DNA of 9,984 nt from positions 1 to 9,984 of the forward strand of contig CAXMSF010000335.1 of NCBI GenBank assembly GCA_964196055.1, written 5' to 3'. This document shows, piece by piece, positions 1 through 6,322 of this stretch (positions within the stretch are counted from its first letter, which is position 1; each line of letters starts with the position of its first letter). A program made the position numbers and the translations under genes. The notes under the pieces are model-generated. The model was given only the letters and a program-made list of their open reading frames with translations, did not search any database and was not told the DNA's origin. Source of the stretch: JAFDEI01 sp964196055. Its GTDB lineage: Bacteria > Myxococcota_A > UBA9160 > SMWR01.

Positions 1-173
1 ACACCACGCTCCGCAATCGCCTTCTCGGCGTGGCGGTCGAGTTCTCGAGTCGTGATGCCCGGTTTCACCATCTCACGAAGCTCGAGCAGGATCTCCGCGA
101 CGTGGCGGTTCGCCGTGCGCATCTTCTCGATCTCGCTCCGAGTCTTGATGGGAATCCGTTCGCCGAAGGCCAT
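1..173 (-). CDS. map: Methionine aminopeptidase type I, N-terminal part (cut by window edge)
   Basis: About 57 N-terminal residues are present; the rest lies beyond base 1. The product removes the initiator methionine from nascent proteins at the ribosomal exit. The visible part begins MAFGERIPIKT and carries the typical type I N-terminus: IKT-x-x-EIEKMR, a helix ending in the segment HVAEILLELR, then KPGITTRELD and HAEKAIAERG. The metal-binding Asp, His and Glu residues of the family lie further on and cannot be checked. The ATG start (171-173) shares one base with the adk stop codon (TGATG), so translation is probably coupled to adk; the nearest GGAGG is about 13 nt upstream, farther than optimal. 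The adk-map order after secY is common in bacteria and places the enzyme with the ribosome and translocon genes it serves. Family assignment is secure despite truncation. Confidence 0.93.
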   Translation of the reverse strand, partial: MAFGERIPIKTRSEIEKMRTANRHVAEILLELREMVKPGITTRELDRHAEKAIAERG

Positions 174-745
174 CAGTCGCCCAGCGCCTCCCGGATTCGA
201 TCCGCAATGTCATCGATGCTTCCCATGCCGTCTACTTCCGCCATCAGGCCGCGCTCGCTGTAATACTCGACCAGCGGCTTCGTGCTGTCGTGGTACACGG
301 ACATACGATTCCTGATCGTCTCTTCGTTGTCGTCGCTACGCCCCTCGATCTCGGCGCGCTTGAGCAATCGCTTCACCACGGCCTCTTCGTCGACCACGAG
401 CACCAGGCAACGCTCCAGCTTCGAACCGATGCGGTCGAGCAGCTCATCGAGCGCCCGGGCCTGAGCGGTCGTACGCGGGAAACCGTCTAGGATGAAACCT
501 TCCGCTGCGTCGTCCTTCGAGAGCCGCTCCTCTGCAACACCAATCACGACGGAGTCGGGCACGAGATTGCCTCGATCCATGTAGGACTTGGCCTCACGGC
601 CGATGTCGGTTCCTTCAGCGACTGCCGTTCGCAGCATGTCTCCCGTCGAGATCTGCGGAATTCCATGTTCTTCGACCAGGCGCTCGGCCTGAGTCCCCTT
701 GCCGGCTCCCGGGGGGCCGAGCAGCAGGATTCGTCTTGCGGTCAT
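173..745 (-). CDS. adk: Adenylate kinase, short-LID form
   Basis: A complete 190-residue adenylate kinase, which interconverts ATP + AMP and 2 ADP in the cytoplasm. The P-loop GPPGAGKGT lies at residues 10-18, the AMP-binding segment QISTGDMLR at 31-39, and the family signature FILDGFPRTTAQA at 84-96. After residue 130 the chain runs RAEIEGRSDDNEETIRNRM: the roughly 25-30-residue LID insertion of long forms such as the E. coli enzyme, including any Cys4 zinc site, is replaced by a short loop. The length agrees, since long forms are about 214 residues. The start is the ATG at 743-745: it overlaps the secY stop by ATGA and has GGAGG 8 nt upstream (754-758 on the + strand). A longer in-frame extension into secY exists but has no family similarity. 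The gene is translationally linked to secY before it and map after it. Confidence 0.97.
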   Translation of the reverse strand: MTARRILLLGPPGAGKGTQAERLVEEHGIPQISTGDMLRTAVAEGTDIGREAKSYMDRGNLVPDSVVIGVAEERLSKDDAAEGFILDGFPRTTAQARALDELLDRIGSKLERCLVLVVDEEAVVKRLLKRAEIEGRSDDNEETIRNRMSVYHDSTKPLVEYYSERGLMAEVDGMGSIDDIADRIREALGD

Positions 746-2052
746 CGCCCGATCCTCCCGCGAGCGCGGGTACCCGTGGCGAATCCCTCGTACTGCCGTG
801 AGACGAGATGCGCTTCGACCTGCCCAATCGTGTCGAGCCCGACACCGACGACGATCAGCAGCGCAGTTCCACCGAAGAAGAATGGCACACCGTAGCGGAT
901 CGCGAGCATCGTCGGCAGCACACAAACCGCGGACATGTAGAGCGCACCAATCAGCGTGATGCGTGTGAGGATCTTGTCGATGTGCTCGGCGGTCTTCTTT
1001 CCGGGTCTGATCCCCGGGATATACGCGCCCGACTTCTTGATGTTCTCGGCCACATCCTTCGGGTCGATCATGATCGCCGTGTAGAAATAACAGAAGAAGA
1101 TGATGAGCCCGATGTAGATCAGTTGGTAGATGATGCGAGACGGGTCGAGGTAGGTGTCGATGAAGCCCTGAATTGCCGGCGAATCGGTGAATTGCCCGAT
1201 CGTCAGCGGAAACATCAGCAACGAAGAAGCAAAGATTGCGGGAATGACGCCGGCTGTATTCACGCGCAGCGGGAAATAGCTCATCCCACCCTGTTGCACG
1301 CGCTTTCCGACCACTCGTCGCGCGTGCTGCACCGGGATGCGTCGCTGACCGCGCTCCACTACGACCACGAGGCCGATCACCAAAACGATGAAGACGATAA
1401 GGAACAGGGTTCCGAGGATGGTGAACTGATCGGTTCGAATCAGCTGCAACCATTGCCCGAGTGCCGACGGGATCCCGATGATGATTCCGGTGAATATGAT
1501 CATCGAGATGCCGTTACCGATCCCGCGCTCGGTGATCTGCTCGCCGAGCCACATGATGAAAGCCGTCCCGGTCGTGAGCGTCACCACGCACATCAGTCGG
1601 AAGGCCCAGCCGGGATTCATCACCGCGCCTTCACCAAAAGAACCGCTCTCGAGCGCGGTCGCGATGAGGAACGATTGGAACATTGCCAGCCCGATGGTGC
1701 CGTAGCGCGTGTACTGATTGATCTTCTTGCGACCCTGTTCGCCTTCCTTCTTCAGCGCTTCGAGCTGGGGCACGACGACGGTCAGCAGTTGCAGAATGAT
1801 CGATGCACTGATGTAGGGCATGATGCCCAGCGAAAAGATCGACAGCTGCTCGAGCGCACCGCCGGAGAACATGCTGAAGAGCCCGAACATCGTCCCGGCC
1901 ATCTGCTCGAAGAAGTTCCGGATGATGTCCGCGTTGATGCCCGGTGTCACGATGAACGCGCCCAGGCGGTAAACCGCCAGCATGGCGAACGTGAACAGAA
2001 TCCGTTGCCGGAGTTCCGTGATTCGAGCGATGTTCTGAACGCCGCCGACCAT
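742..2052 (-). CDS. secY: Preprotein translocase channel subunit SecY
   Basis: A complete 436-residue SecY, the pore subunit of the SecYEG channel in the inner membrane that exports and inserts proteins. About ten hydrophobic segments are visible, roughly at residues 17-36, 72-94, 116-134, 150-168, 181-197, 212-232, 266-286, 309-328, 363-383 and 388-408. The plug region follows the first segment. Family signatures include SGGALEQLSIFSLGIMPY at 63-80 and EQITERGIGNGISMIIFTGI at 171-190. The cytosolic C5 loop, which contacts SecA and the ribosome, reads SGAYIPGIRPGKKTAEHID at 341-359. The ATG start overlaps the rplO stop by one base (TGATG) and has GGAG 8 nt upstream. The gene runs straight into adk by ATGA; no rpmJ lies between them, unlike E. 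coli but like many other phyla. It looks intact and ordinary. Confidence 0.98.
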   Translation of the reverse strand: MVGGVQNIARITELRQRILFTFAMLAVYRLGAFIVTPGINADIIRNFFEQMAGTMFGLFSMFSGGALEQLSIFSLGIMPYISASIILQLLTVVVPQLEALKKEGEQGRKKINQYTRYGTIGLAMFQSFLIATALESGSFGEGAVMNPGWAFRLMCVVTLTTGTAFIMWLGEQITERGIGNGISMIIFTGIIIGIPSALGQWLQLIRTDQFTILGTLFLIVFIVLVIGLVVVVERGQRRIPVQHARRVVGKRVQQGGMSYFPLRVNTAGVIPAIFASSLLMFPLTIGQFTDSPAIQGFIDTYLDPSRIIYQLIYIGLIIFFCYFYTAIMIDPKDVAENIKKSGAYIPGIRPGKKTAEHIDKILTRITLIGALYMSAVCVLPTMLAIRYGVPFFFGGTALLIVVGVGLDTIGQVEAHLVSRQYEGFATGTRARGRIGR

Positions 2053-2492
2053 CAGACGATCTCCACGCTCCCGCCAGCTTCTTCGATCTTCTTCCGCGCA
2101 CCCGCGCTGATATTCGCAACCTTGACGCTCAGATTCTTCGGCGGGTCACCCTGACCGAGGATCTTTTCCGCAGCGCCCTTCAAATTCACCAGCCCCCTGG
2201 CGGCAAGCGACTCGCGATCGATGGTCGCGCCATCTCCGAGCGAAGCCAGAGAAGCCAGGTTGACGATCTGGAAGGTCTTCCGATGCCGGCTGAAGAACCC
2301 ACGCTTGGGCAGGCGCTGAACGATCGGCATCTGACCGCCTTCGAACTGTATCCGCGTTGCGCGGCCGGACGAGCGATGCCCCTGACCCTTTTCGCCGCGG
2401 CCTGAGGTCTTGCCCACCCCCGATCCCGGACCGCGGCCAACGCGCTTGGGCGCTTGCTTCGCGCCTTTGCGCGGCTGAAGTCTGTCCAGCAT
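2052..2492 (-). CDS. rplO: 50S ribosomal protein L15 (uL15)
   Basis: A 146-residue large-subunit protein that joins late in 50S assembly and threads a long Gly/Arg-rich N-terminal arm into 23S rRNA. Visible here are the arm KRVGRGPGSGVGKTSGRGEKGQGH near residues 16-40, the segment FEGGQMPIVQRLPKRGF that follows, and the C-terminal globular part ending GGSVEIV. I chose the ATG at 2490-2492, which overlaps the rpmD stop as TGATG and has GGAGG 7 nt upstream (2500-2504). A TTG one codon earlier would sit only 4 nt from the same Shine-Dalgarno sequence and is less likely. The gene follows rpmD and precedes secY, the usual spc order. Confidence 0.97.
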   Translation of the reverse strand: MLDRLQPRKGAKQAPKRVGRGPGSGVGKTSGRGEKGQGHRSSGRATRIQFEGGQMPIVQRLPKRGFFSRHRKTFQIVNLASLASLGDGATIDRESLAARGLVNLKGAAEKILGQGDPPKNLSVKVANISAGARKKIEEAGGSVEIV

Positions 2493-2680
2493 CAACCTTC
2501 CTCCACGACGACGAGGTGGGTGACCTTGTTGATCATCCCGCGCACCGCCGGCGTATCTTCCACGTCAACCGTCTGGTTCAGCCGTCGGAAACCGAGACCG
2601 CGCAACGTCGCGCGCTGCCGCCGGTCGTAGCCGATCTGGCTCTTCACCCAACGAACCTTGATCCGTCCCTTATCCGTCAT
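2492..2680 (-). CDS. rpmD: 50S ribosomal protein L30 (uL30)
   Basis: A 62-residue protein of the large subunit. It shows the family's full short core: IKVRWVKSQIGYDRRQRATL, the segment LGFRRLNQTVDVEDTPAVRG, and a closing MINKVTHLVVVEE. L30 is one of the ribosomal proteins most often lost in reduced bacteria such as the Candidate Phyla Radiation, so its presence argues that the missing genes of this cluster do not reflect general genome reduction of that type. The ATG overlaps the rpsE stop by four bases (ATGA), with a GGAG about 11 nt upstream, and the stop overlaps the rplO start; expression is likely coupled on both sides. Confidence 0.96.
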   Translation of the reverse strand: MTDKGRIKVRWVKSQIGYDRRQRATLRGLGFRRLNQTVDVEDTPAVRGMINKVTHLVVVEEG

Positions 2681-3165
2681 GCCCGGCCCAGCTCCCGTAG
2701 CCGTTTGCTCGGCTCGCGCAGCTGCTCGAGTGCGGTCATCGTCGCGCGAACCACGTTGTTGGGGTTGTTCGTTCCCAGAGTCTTCGTAAGGACGTCACGC
2801 ACCCCGGCACCCTCGAGGACTGCACGCACCGGGCCGCCCGCAATCACGCCGGTACCGGAAGAAGCCGGCCGCAGCAGCACGCGCGCTGCACCGAATCGGC
2901 CGATGATCTCGTGAGGCAACGTTCCATCTTCGAGCGGAACTCGAATCAGCGCCTTGCGCGCACGTTCGACGCCCTTGCGAATCGCTTCCGGCACTTCGCC
3001 CGCCTTGCCGTAGCCGGCACCAACGATCCCTTCGCCGTCCCCGACGATCACGAGGGCGCTGAAGCTGAAACGGCGCCCGCCCTTGACGACCTTGGCCACA
3101 CGATTGATGTGTACGACGCGGTCGGTCAGCTCGTAATCGTTCGGATTGATCTGTTTGAAAGCCAT
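2677..3165 (-). CDS. rpsE: 30S ribosomal protein S5 (uS5)
   Basis: A 162-residue small-subunit protein that shapes the mRNA entry channel, helps decoding fidelity and lies near the spectinomycin site. The N-terminal double-stranded-RNA-binding domain includes INRVAKVVKGGRRFSFSALV at about residues 20-39, with the conserved VVKGGRRFSF loop intact. The family segment VGAGYGKAGEVPEAIRKG follows. The C-terminal domain carries ASSGTGVIAGGPVRAVLEGA and GVRDVLTKTLGTNNPNN. The start ATG at 3163-3165 lies 13 nt after the rplR stop and has only a modest GGTGG at a spacing of about 8 nt. The stop overlaps rpmD. Length and motifs are typical. Confidence 0.98.
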   Translation of the reverse strand: MAFKQINPNDYELTDRVVHINRVAKVVKGGRRFSFSALVIVGDGEGIVGAGYGKAGEVPEAIRKGVERARKALIRVPLEDGTLPHEIIGRFGAARVLLRPASSGTGVIAGGPVRAVLEGAGVRDVLTKTLGTNNPNNVVRATMTALEQLREPSKRLRELGRA

Positions 3166-3178
3166 ACTTCAAGCCACC

Positions 3179-3550
3179 CTAGAACTGCAGTCCCGCTTCA
3201 CGGGCTGCTTCGGCAAGCGCTTTCACGCGGCCGTGATAGAGAAAACCATTCCGGTTGAAGACCACTGCGCCAATCTCTTTCTCGCGAGCAACTTCTGCGA
3301 TGGCCTTTCCAACTAGCTTCGCCAACTCGACCTTCCCGGAGACGGCTCCATCTCCCGAAATCTGCTTCGACTTCGACGACACGGATGCGAGAGTGCGCCC
3401 GCTGGCCGGATCGACGAGCTGGGCGTAGATGTGCTTCGTGCTCCGAAAGACCGTGAGTCGAGTCCTGTCGGTTCCCGCGATCGCGCGCGTCGTCCTGACT
3501 CGGCGTGCGTTGTTCAACCGTTCTTTTTCGCTTCGGAACTTTCGCTTCAT
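3179..3550 (-). CDS. rplR: 50S ribosomal protein L18 (uL18)
   Basis: A 123-residue protein that binds 5S rRNA together with L5 and helps dock the 5S particle on the large subunit. The basic N-terminus (MKRKFRSEKERLNNARRVRT) is followed by the family core TRLTVFRSTKHIYAQLVDP and TLASVSSKSK, then GAVVFNRNGFLYHGRVKALA and the ending REAGLQF. The ATG at 3548-3550 is chosen because the alignable protein begins there and because GAGG lies 5 nt upstream, overlapping the rplF stop codon region. An in-frame upstream extension into rplF is not family-like. The gap to rplF is 7 nt and to rpsE 13 nt. Confidence 0.97.
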   Translation of the reverse strand: MKRKFRSEKERLNNARRVRTTRAIAGTDRTRLTVFRSTKHIYAQLVDPASGRTLASVSSKSKQISGDGAVSGKVELAKLVGKAIAEVAREKEIGAVVFNRNGFLYHGRVKALAEAAREAGLQF

Positions 3551-3557
3551 GCCTTCC

Positions 3558-4100
3558 TCACGCCGACGCGCCGGCCTTGCCGACCTTGCGTCGCACCTGC
3601 TCGCCCACGTAGCGGACACCCTTTCCCTTGTAGGGTTCGGGTGGACGGAGCGACCGGACATCAGCCGCAAACTGGCCGACCTGCATCCGATTGATTCCCT
3701 CGATCTTCACGATCACGTTCCGATCGACCGAAACATTCAGCCCCTCCGGCACCGGCATCTCCACCGGGTGCGAGAAGCCGAGCAGCAACTTCAACGTCTT
3801 GCCCGCCATGTCGGCCCGGTATCCGACGCCCTGGATTTCGAGCTCCTTCACGAAGGGCTCCGAAACGCCGCGCACCATGTTCGCGACGAGCGCGCGTGCG
3901 AGGCCGTGCACTGCGCGGCTATCCGTCTTGTCGTCTCTCCGCTTCAAGGCAACGCTGCCGTCACCGACCTCGAGGTCGATTTCGCTCGGAATGCGTTCGG
4001 AGAGCGTGCCCTTCGGACCCTTTACCGTCACCACGTCACCTTCGCGGCTGACGGTGACGCCGTTCACAACCGTGATGAGCATGTTCCCTACGCGGGACAT
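3558..4100 (-). CDS. rplF: 50S ribosomal protein L6 (uL6)
   Basis: A 180-residue, two-domain protein near the sarcin-ricin loop and the factor-binding side of the large subunit. The first domain carries VTVKGPKGTLSERIP near residues 24-38. The second carries the segment KELEIQGVGYRADMAGKTL and then the family signature PPEPYKGKGVRYVGEQVRRK near the C-terminus. The N-terminus begins MSRVGNMLITVVNGV, where most bacteria have a Lys-rich start with an I-P-x-P-x-G-V pattern; this is a mild local divergence. The ATG lies 2 nt after the rpsH stop, with GAGGT about 9 nt upstream. Position between rpsH and rplR is canonical. Confidence 0.97.
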   Translation of the reverse strand: MSRVGNMLITVVNGVTVSREGDVVTVKGPKGTLSERIPSEIDLEVGDGSVALKRRDDKTDSRAVHGLARALVANMVRGVSEPFVKELEIQGVGYRADMAGKTLKLLLGFSHPVEMPVPEGLNVSVDRNVIVKIEGINRMQVGQFAADVRSLRPPEPYKGKGVRYVGEQVRRKVGKAGASA

Positions 4101-4102
4101 CG

Positions 4103-4498
4103 CTACCAGACCTCACAAAGGTATTCGCCGCCGACCGATGCATCACGAGCGCTGCGATCGGTCATGACCCCCTTCGAGGTGGAGATCACGCCGATCCCGA
4201 GCCCGTTGCGAACCTTCGGGATCTCGTCACTTCCCACGTACACCCGGCGGCTGGGCTTGCTCACGCGCCGCATGCCATCGATGAGAACACTGCCGAATTC
4301 GTCGTAGCGGATCTGCATCACCAGGATCGGGTGGCCGTCGCGCATGTCACCGCGGACTTCACCCAGAAATCCTTCCTGGTTGAGAAGTTTCGCTATAGCG
4401 AGCTTCAGCTTGGAGTGGGGACACCAGGTCTCCTGGTGCCGCGCCATTCCTGCGTTTCGAATTCGTGCCAGCATGTCGCCGATCGGATCGGTCATCAT
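4103..4498 (-). CDS. rpsH: 30S ribosomal protein S8 (uS8)
   Basis: A 131-residue primary 16S rRNA-binding protein of the small subunit; in E. coli it also represses spc operon translation. The N-terminus TDPIGDMLARIRNA and the C-terminal signature GLGIGVISTSKGVMTDRSAR followed by ASVGGEYLCEVW are diagnostic. Two ATG codons stand in tandem (4496-4498 and 4493-4495). I give the first, which overlaps by ATGA the stop of an 11-codon mini-ORF; the second would shorten the protein by one residue. No good Shine-Dalgarno sequence precedes either, unlike most genes here. rpsN, normally immediately upstream, is absent. Confidence 0.97.
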   Translation of the reverse strand: MMTDPIGDMLARIRNAGMARHQETWCPHSKLKLAIAKLLNQEGFLGEVRGDMRDGHPILVMQIRYDEFGSVLIDGMRRVSKPSRRVYVGSDEIPKVRNGLGIGVISTSKGVMTDRSARDASVGGEYLCEVW

Positions 4499-4530
4499 AT
4501 GGATCTACCCACGGTTTCCAATTGGGTCAT
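4495..4530 (-). other. Possible 11-codon coupling mini-ORF between rplE and rpsH
   Basis: Between the rplE stop and the rpsH start an ATG overlaps the rplE stop codon as ATGA. It opens an 11-codon frame, MTQLETVGRSI, whose own TGA overlaps the first rpsH ATG, again as ATGA. This fills exactly the place where rpsN normally lies. The peptide has no resemblance to S14, and no Shine-Dalgarno sequence precedes it. It could hand terminating ribosomes from rplE to rpsH, which also lacks a clear Shine-Dalgarno sequence, or it could be chance. The same stretch contains a weak inverted repeat (4507-4511 with 4523-4527, 11-nt loop). Whether it is translated is unknown. Confidence 0.3.
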
Positions 4531-5069
4531 TGCCGAAACGGCACGCCCAGGTGGCCGAGCAATGCTTTGCCCTCGGCATCGTTCTTTGCGGTCGTACACA
4601 TCGTCACGTTCATGCCCGAGATACGCTCGACGCTGTCGTAATCCACCTCGGGAAAGATGATCTGCTCGCGAATTCCCAACGAGTAGTTGCCACGGCCGTC
4701 GAATGCCTTCGGCGACAGGCCCTTGAAGTCCCTGACGCGCGGCAGCGAGACACTGAGCAGCCGGTCGAGGAACTCCCACATCCGCTGGCCGCGAAGTGTA
4801 ACCATGCAACCGATCGCCTGTCCTTGCCGCAATTTGAAGTTCGCGACCGACTTGCGGGCGCGGCGAATCGACGGCTTCTGGCCCGTGACCGCCGCGAGTT
4901 CTTCGCTCGCCTTGTCGAGCAGTTTCGGATTTCCCGCCGCCTCGCCGAGGCCGATATTGACGACGATCTTCGTCAAACCGGGCACCTGGTGGACGTTCTG
5001 GAAGCCGAACTCCTCCATGAGCTTCGGAGCGATCTCTTTGTCGTACTGCTCGAGCATCCTGGGTCGCAT
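4527..5069 (-). CDS. rplE: 50S ribosomal protein L5 (uL5)
   Basis: A 180-residue 5S rRNA-binding protein of the central protuberance that contacts the P-site tRNA and the small subunit. The family core is fully visible: PGLTKIVVNIGLGEA near 30-44, SIRRARKSVANFKLRQGQAI near 66-85, GCMVTLRGQRMWEFLDRLL, the motif GLSPKAFDGRGNYSLGIREQ, and a C-terminus GVPFRQ. The ATG at 5067-5069 directly follows the rplN TAG with no base between. A strong GGAGG inside the end of rplN lies 8 nt upstream of it. A second in-frame ATG at codon 5 is possible but has worse spacing. rplX, which normally lies between rplN and rplE, is absent. Confidence 0.98.
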   Translation of the reverse strand: MRPRMLEQYDKEIAPKLMEEFGFQNVHQVPGLTKIVVNIGLGEAAGNPKLLDKASEELAAVTGQKPSIRRARKSVANFKLRQGQAIGCMVTLRGQRMWEFLDRLLSVSLPRVRDFKGLSPKAFDGRGNYSLGIREQIIFPEVDYDSVERISGMNVTMCTTAKNDAEGKALLGHLGVPFRQ

Positions 5070-5438
5070 CTACAACACCTCCGGTGCGAGCGAGATGATC
5101 TTCATGAACCGCTTGGCTCGAAGCTCTCGCGCAACGGGGCCGAAGATGCGCGTTCCCACCGGTTCCTTCTGCGCATCGATCAGGACCGCCGCGTTGTCGT
5201 CGAAGCGGATGTACGAACCGTCGCGACGACCGATCGCCTTCGCCGTCCGGACGACCACCGCACGCCTCACTTCACCCTTCTTCACGCGGGCATTCGGGAT
5301 CGCGTCCTTCACTGCCACGACGATGACATCGCCGATCGACGCATAGCGCCGGCGCGTACCGCCAAGGACACGGATACAGGCCACCTTTCGGGCGCCCGAA
5401 TTGTCCGCAACTTCCAGAACCGTTTCCTGCTGGATCAT
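5070..5438 (-). CDS. rplN: 50S ribosomal protein L14 (uL14)
   Basis: A 122-residue protein at the subunit interface that forms intersubunit bridge B8 with 16S rRNA and normally contacts L3 and L19 in the assembled ribosome. It opens with MIQQETVLEVADNSGARK, the typical start; GDVIVVAVKDAIPNARVKKG lies in the middle, RFDDNAAVLID further on, and it ends with GTRIFGPVARELR and KIISLAPEVL. The ATG at 5436-5438 lies 10 nt after the rpsQ stop, preceded by a purine-rich AGAGGCGAGG. In E. coli a new spc promoter region separates rpsQ from rplN; here there is no room for one. It is followed with no gap by rplE. Confidence 0.98.
   Translation of the reverse strand: MIQQETVLEVADNSGARKVACIRVLGGTRRRYASIGDVIVVAVKDAIPNARVKKGEVRRAVVVRTAKAIGRRDGSYIRFDDNAAVLIDAQKEPVGTRIFGPVARELRAKRFMKIISLAPEVL
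5077..5082 (-). promoter_or_regulatory. Strong Shine-Dalgarno sequence for rplE inside rplN
   Basis: GGAGGT on the minus strand, within the last codons of rplN, places its GGAGG core 8 nt from the rplE ATG. It fixes the rplE start and shows that rplE is directly initiated from the rplN 3' end, leaving no room for rplX. Confidence 0.8.
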
Positions 5439-5448
5439 GGCCTCGCCT

Positions 5449-5712
5449 CTAGACCTCGGCCGCCTTGTCGATGGTCGTCTGCACCTTCCATCGCTTGCGC
5501 TTCGAGAGTGGACGATGCTCGATGATCCGGACTCGGTCGCCGATCGAACAATCGTTGGATTCGTCGTGGGCCAGGAACTTGGTATAGCGACGGACGTACT
5601 TCTTGTACCGCGGATCCTGGACGAGTCGTTCGACCCGAACGACCACGGTCTTGTCCATCGCGTCGCTTACCACGAGCCCGATCAATGTGCGTCGCATTCC
5701 TCGCTTATTCAC
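5449..5712 (-). CDS. rpsQ: 30S ribosomal protein S17 (uS17)
   Basis: An 87-residue OB-fold primary binder of the 5' domain of 16S rRNA. The core reads LIGLVVSDAMDKTVVVRVER, then HDESNDCSIGDRVRIIEHRP, then LSKRKRW. I use the GTG at 5710-5712, which overlaps the rpmC stop as GTGA and has GGAG about 9 nt upstream. An ATG at codon 6 is an alternative start; it would still leave the entire conserved core, but its upstream GAGGA abuts the codon too closely. This is one of two GTG starts in the cluster. Confidence 0.96.
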   Translation of the reverse strand: MNKRGMRRTLIGLVVSDAMDKTVVVRVERLVQDPRYKKYVRRYTKFLAHDESNDCSIGDRVRIIEHRPLSKRKRWKVQTTIDKAAEV

Positions 5713-5906
5713 TTCGTCGCTCCGCGCTTCTCGCGTAAAATTGTTTCCACGCGAGCGATGTCCCGACGAAACAGCTTCAGCTTCGCCGTGTTCTCCAATT
5801 GACCAGTTGCCAATCTGACCTTCGCGTTGAAAAACTCACCGCGCAGGTCGACTGACTTCGCAGTCAACTCCTCGAGCGTGAGTTCTCGCAGTTCCGCGGG
5901 CTTCAT
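5709..5906 (-). CDS. rpmC: 50S ribosomal protein L29 (uL29)
   Basis: A 65-residue two-helix protein beside L23 at the polypeptide exit, part of the docking platform for signal recognition particle and trigger factor. It starts MKPAELRELTLEELTAKSVD, followed by EFFNAKVRLATGQLENTAKL and the C-terminal helix RRDIARVETILREK, all typical of the family. The ATG overlaps the rplP stop by ATGA, with GGAG 5 nt upstream; the stop overlaps the rpsQ GTG. Tight coupling on both sides suggests equimolar expression with L16 and S17. Confidence 0.96.
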   Translation of the reverse strand: MKPAELRELTLEELTAKSVDLRGEFFNAKVRLATGQLENTAKLKLFRRDIARVETILREKRGATK

Positions 5907-6319
5907 GCCGTCTCCTCGCGCTGTACGAAACGGGTCTTGAAGGGCAGCTTGTGAGCCGCAAGCCGCATCGCTTCGCGCGCGACTTCGACCGTTACACCTT
6001 CCATTTCGTAGAGAATCCTGCCCGGCTTCACGACTGCGACCCAGAGCTCCGGGCTGCCCTTGCCTTTACCCATGCGAGTCTCGGCGGGCTTCTTCGTAAT
6101 GGGCTTGTCGGGGAAGACGCGGATCCAGACGTTCCCACCGCGCTTCACGTGGCGGGTCATCGCAATCCGGGCCGCCTCGATCTGGCGTGCCGTCATACGG
6201 GAGCCTTCGATCGCCTGCAGTCCGTAGTCTCCGAACGAGAGCTTGCTGCCCCGATAAGCCTTGCCGCGCATGCGGCCTTTCTGCATTTTCCGATGCTTGA
6301 CCTTCTTCGGCTGAAGCAT
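5903..6319 (-). CDS. rplP: 50S ribosomal protein L16 (uL16)
   Basis: A 138-residue late-assembling protein near the A-site tRNA elbow and the peptidyl-transferase centre. It begins MLQPKKVKHRKMQKGRMRG and contains GDYGLQAIEGSRMTARQIEA, the segment GGNVWIRVFPDKPITKKPAE, then TRMGKGKGSPELWVAVVKPG. The Arg in RMGKGKG corresponds to the residue hydroxylated in E. coli L16 (Arg81); whether it is modified here is unknown. The C-terminus ends KTRFVQREETA. The ATG lies 3 nt after the rpsC stop with GAGG about 6 nt upstream. Typical in length and sequence. Confidence 0.98.
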   Translation of the reverse strand: MLQPKKVKHRKMQKGRMRGKAYRGSKLSFGDYGLQAIEGSRMTARQIEAARIAMTRHVKRGGNVWIRVFPDKPITKKPAETRMGKGKGSPELWVAVVKPGRILYEMEGVTVEVAREAMRLAAHKLPFKTRFVQREETA

Positions 6320-6322
6320 GAT

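Noticed and set aside
746..1453. N-terminal extension of adk into secY (frame open from 1453)
   Set aside because: The extension has no family similarity, overlaps secY in another frame, and the ATG at 745 has a good Shine-Dalgarno sequence and the correct Adk N-terminus.
808..2154. A 448-codon open frame on the + strand opposite secY
   Set aside because: Its sequence is rich in Asp, Arg, His and Glu with no domain, as expected for the complement of a GC-rich gene. It lies antisense to a clearly real secY.
2493..2495. TTG start of rplO one codon upstream of the ATG
   Set aside because: The Shine-Dalgarno spacing is only 4 nt from TTG but 7 nt from the ATG, and the ATG overlaps the rpmD stop in the TGATG manner used elsewhere in the cluster.
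3551..3670. N-terminal extension of rplR into rplF
   Set aside because: L18 similarity starts at the ATG at 3550, which has a well-spaced GAGG; the upstream codons are the shadow of rplF.
4507..4527. Inverted repeat in the rplE-rpsH gap as a terminator
   Set aside because: The stem is 5 bp with an 11-nt loop and no U-run follows; rpsH must be read from the same transcript.
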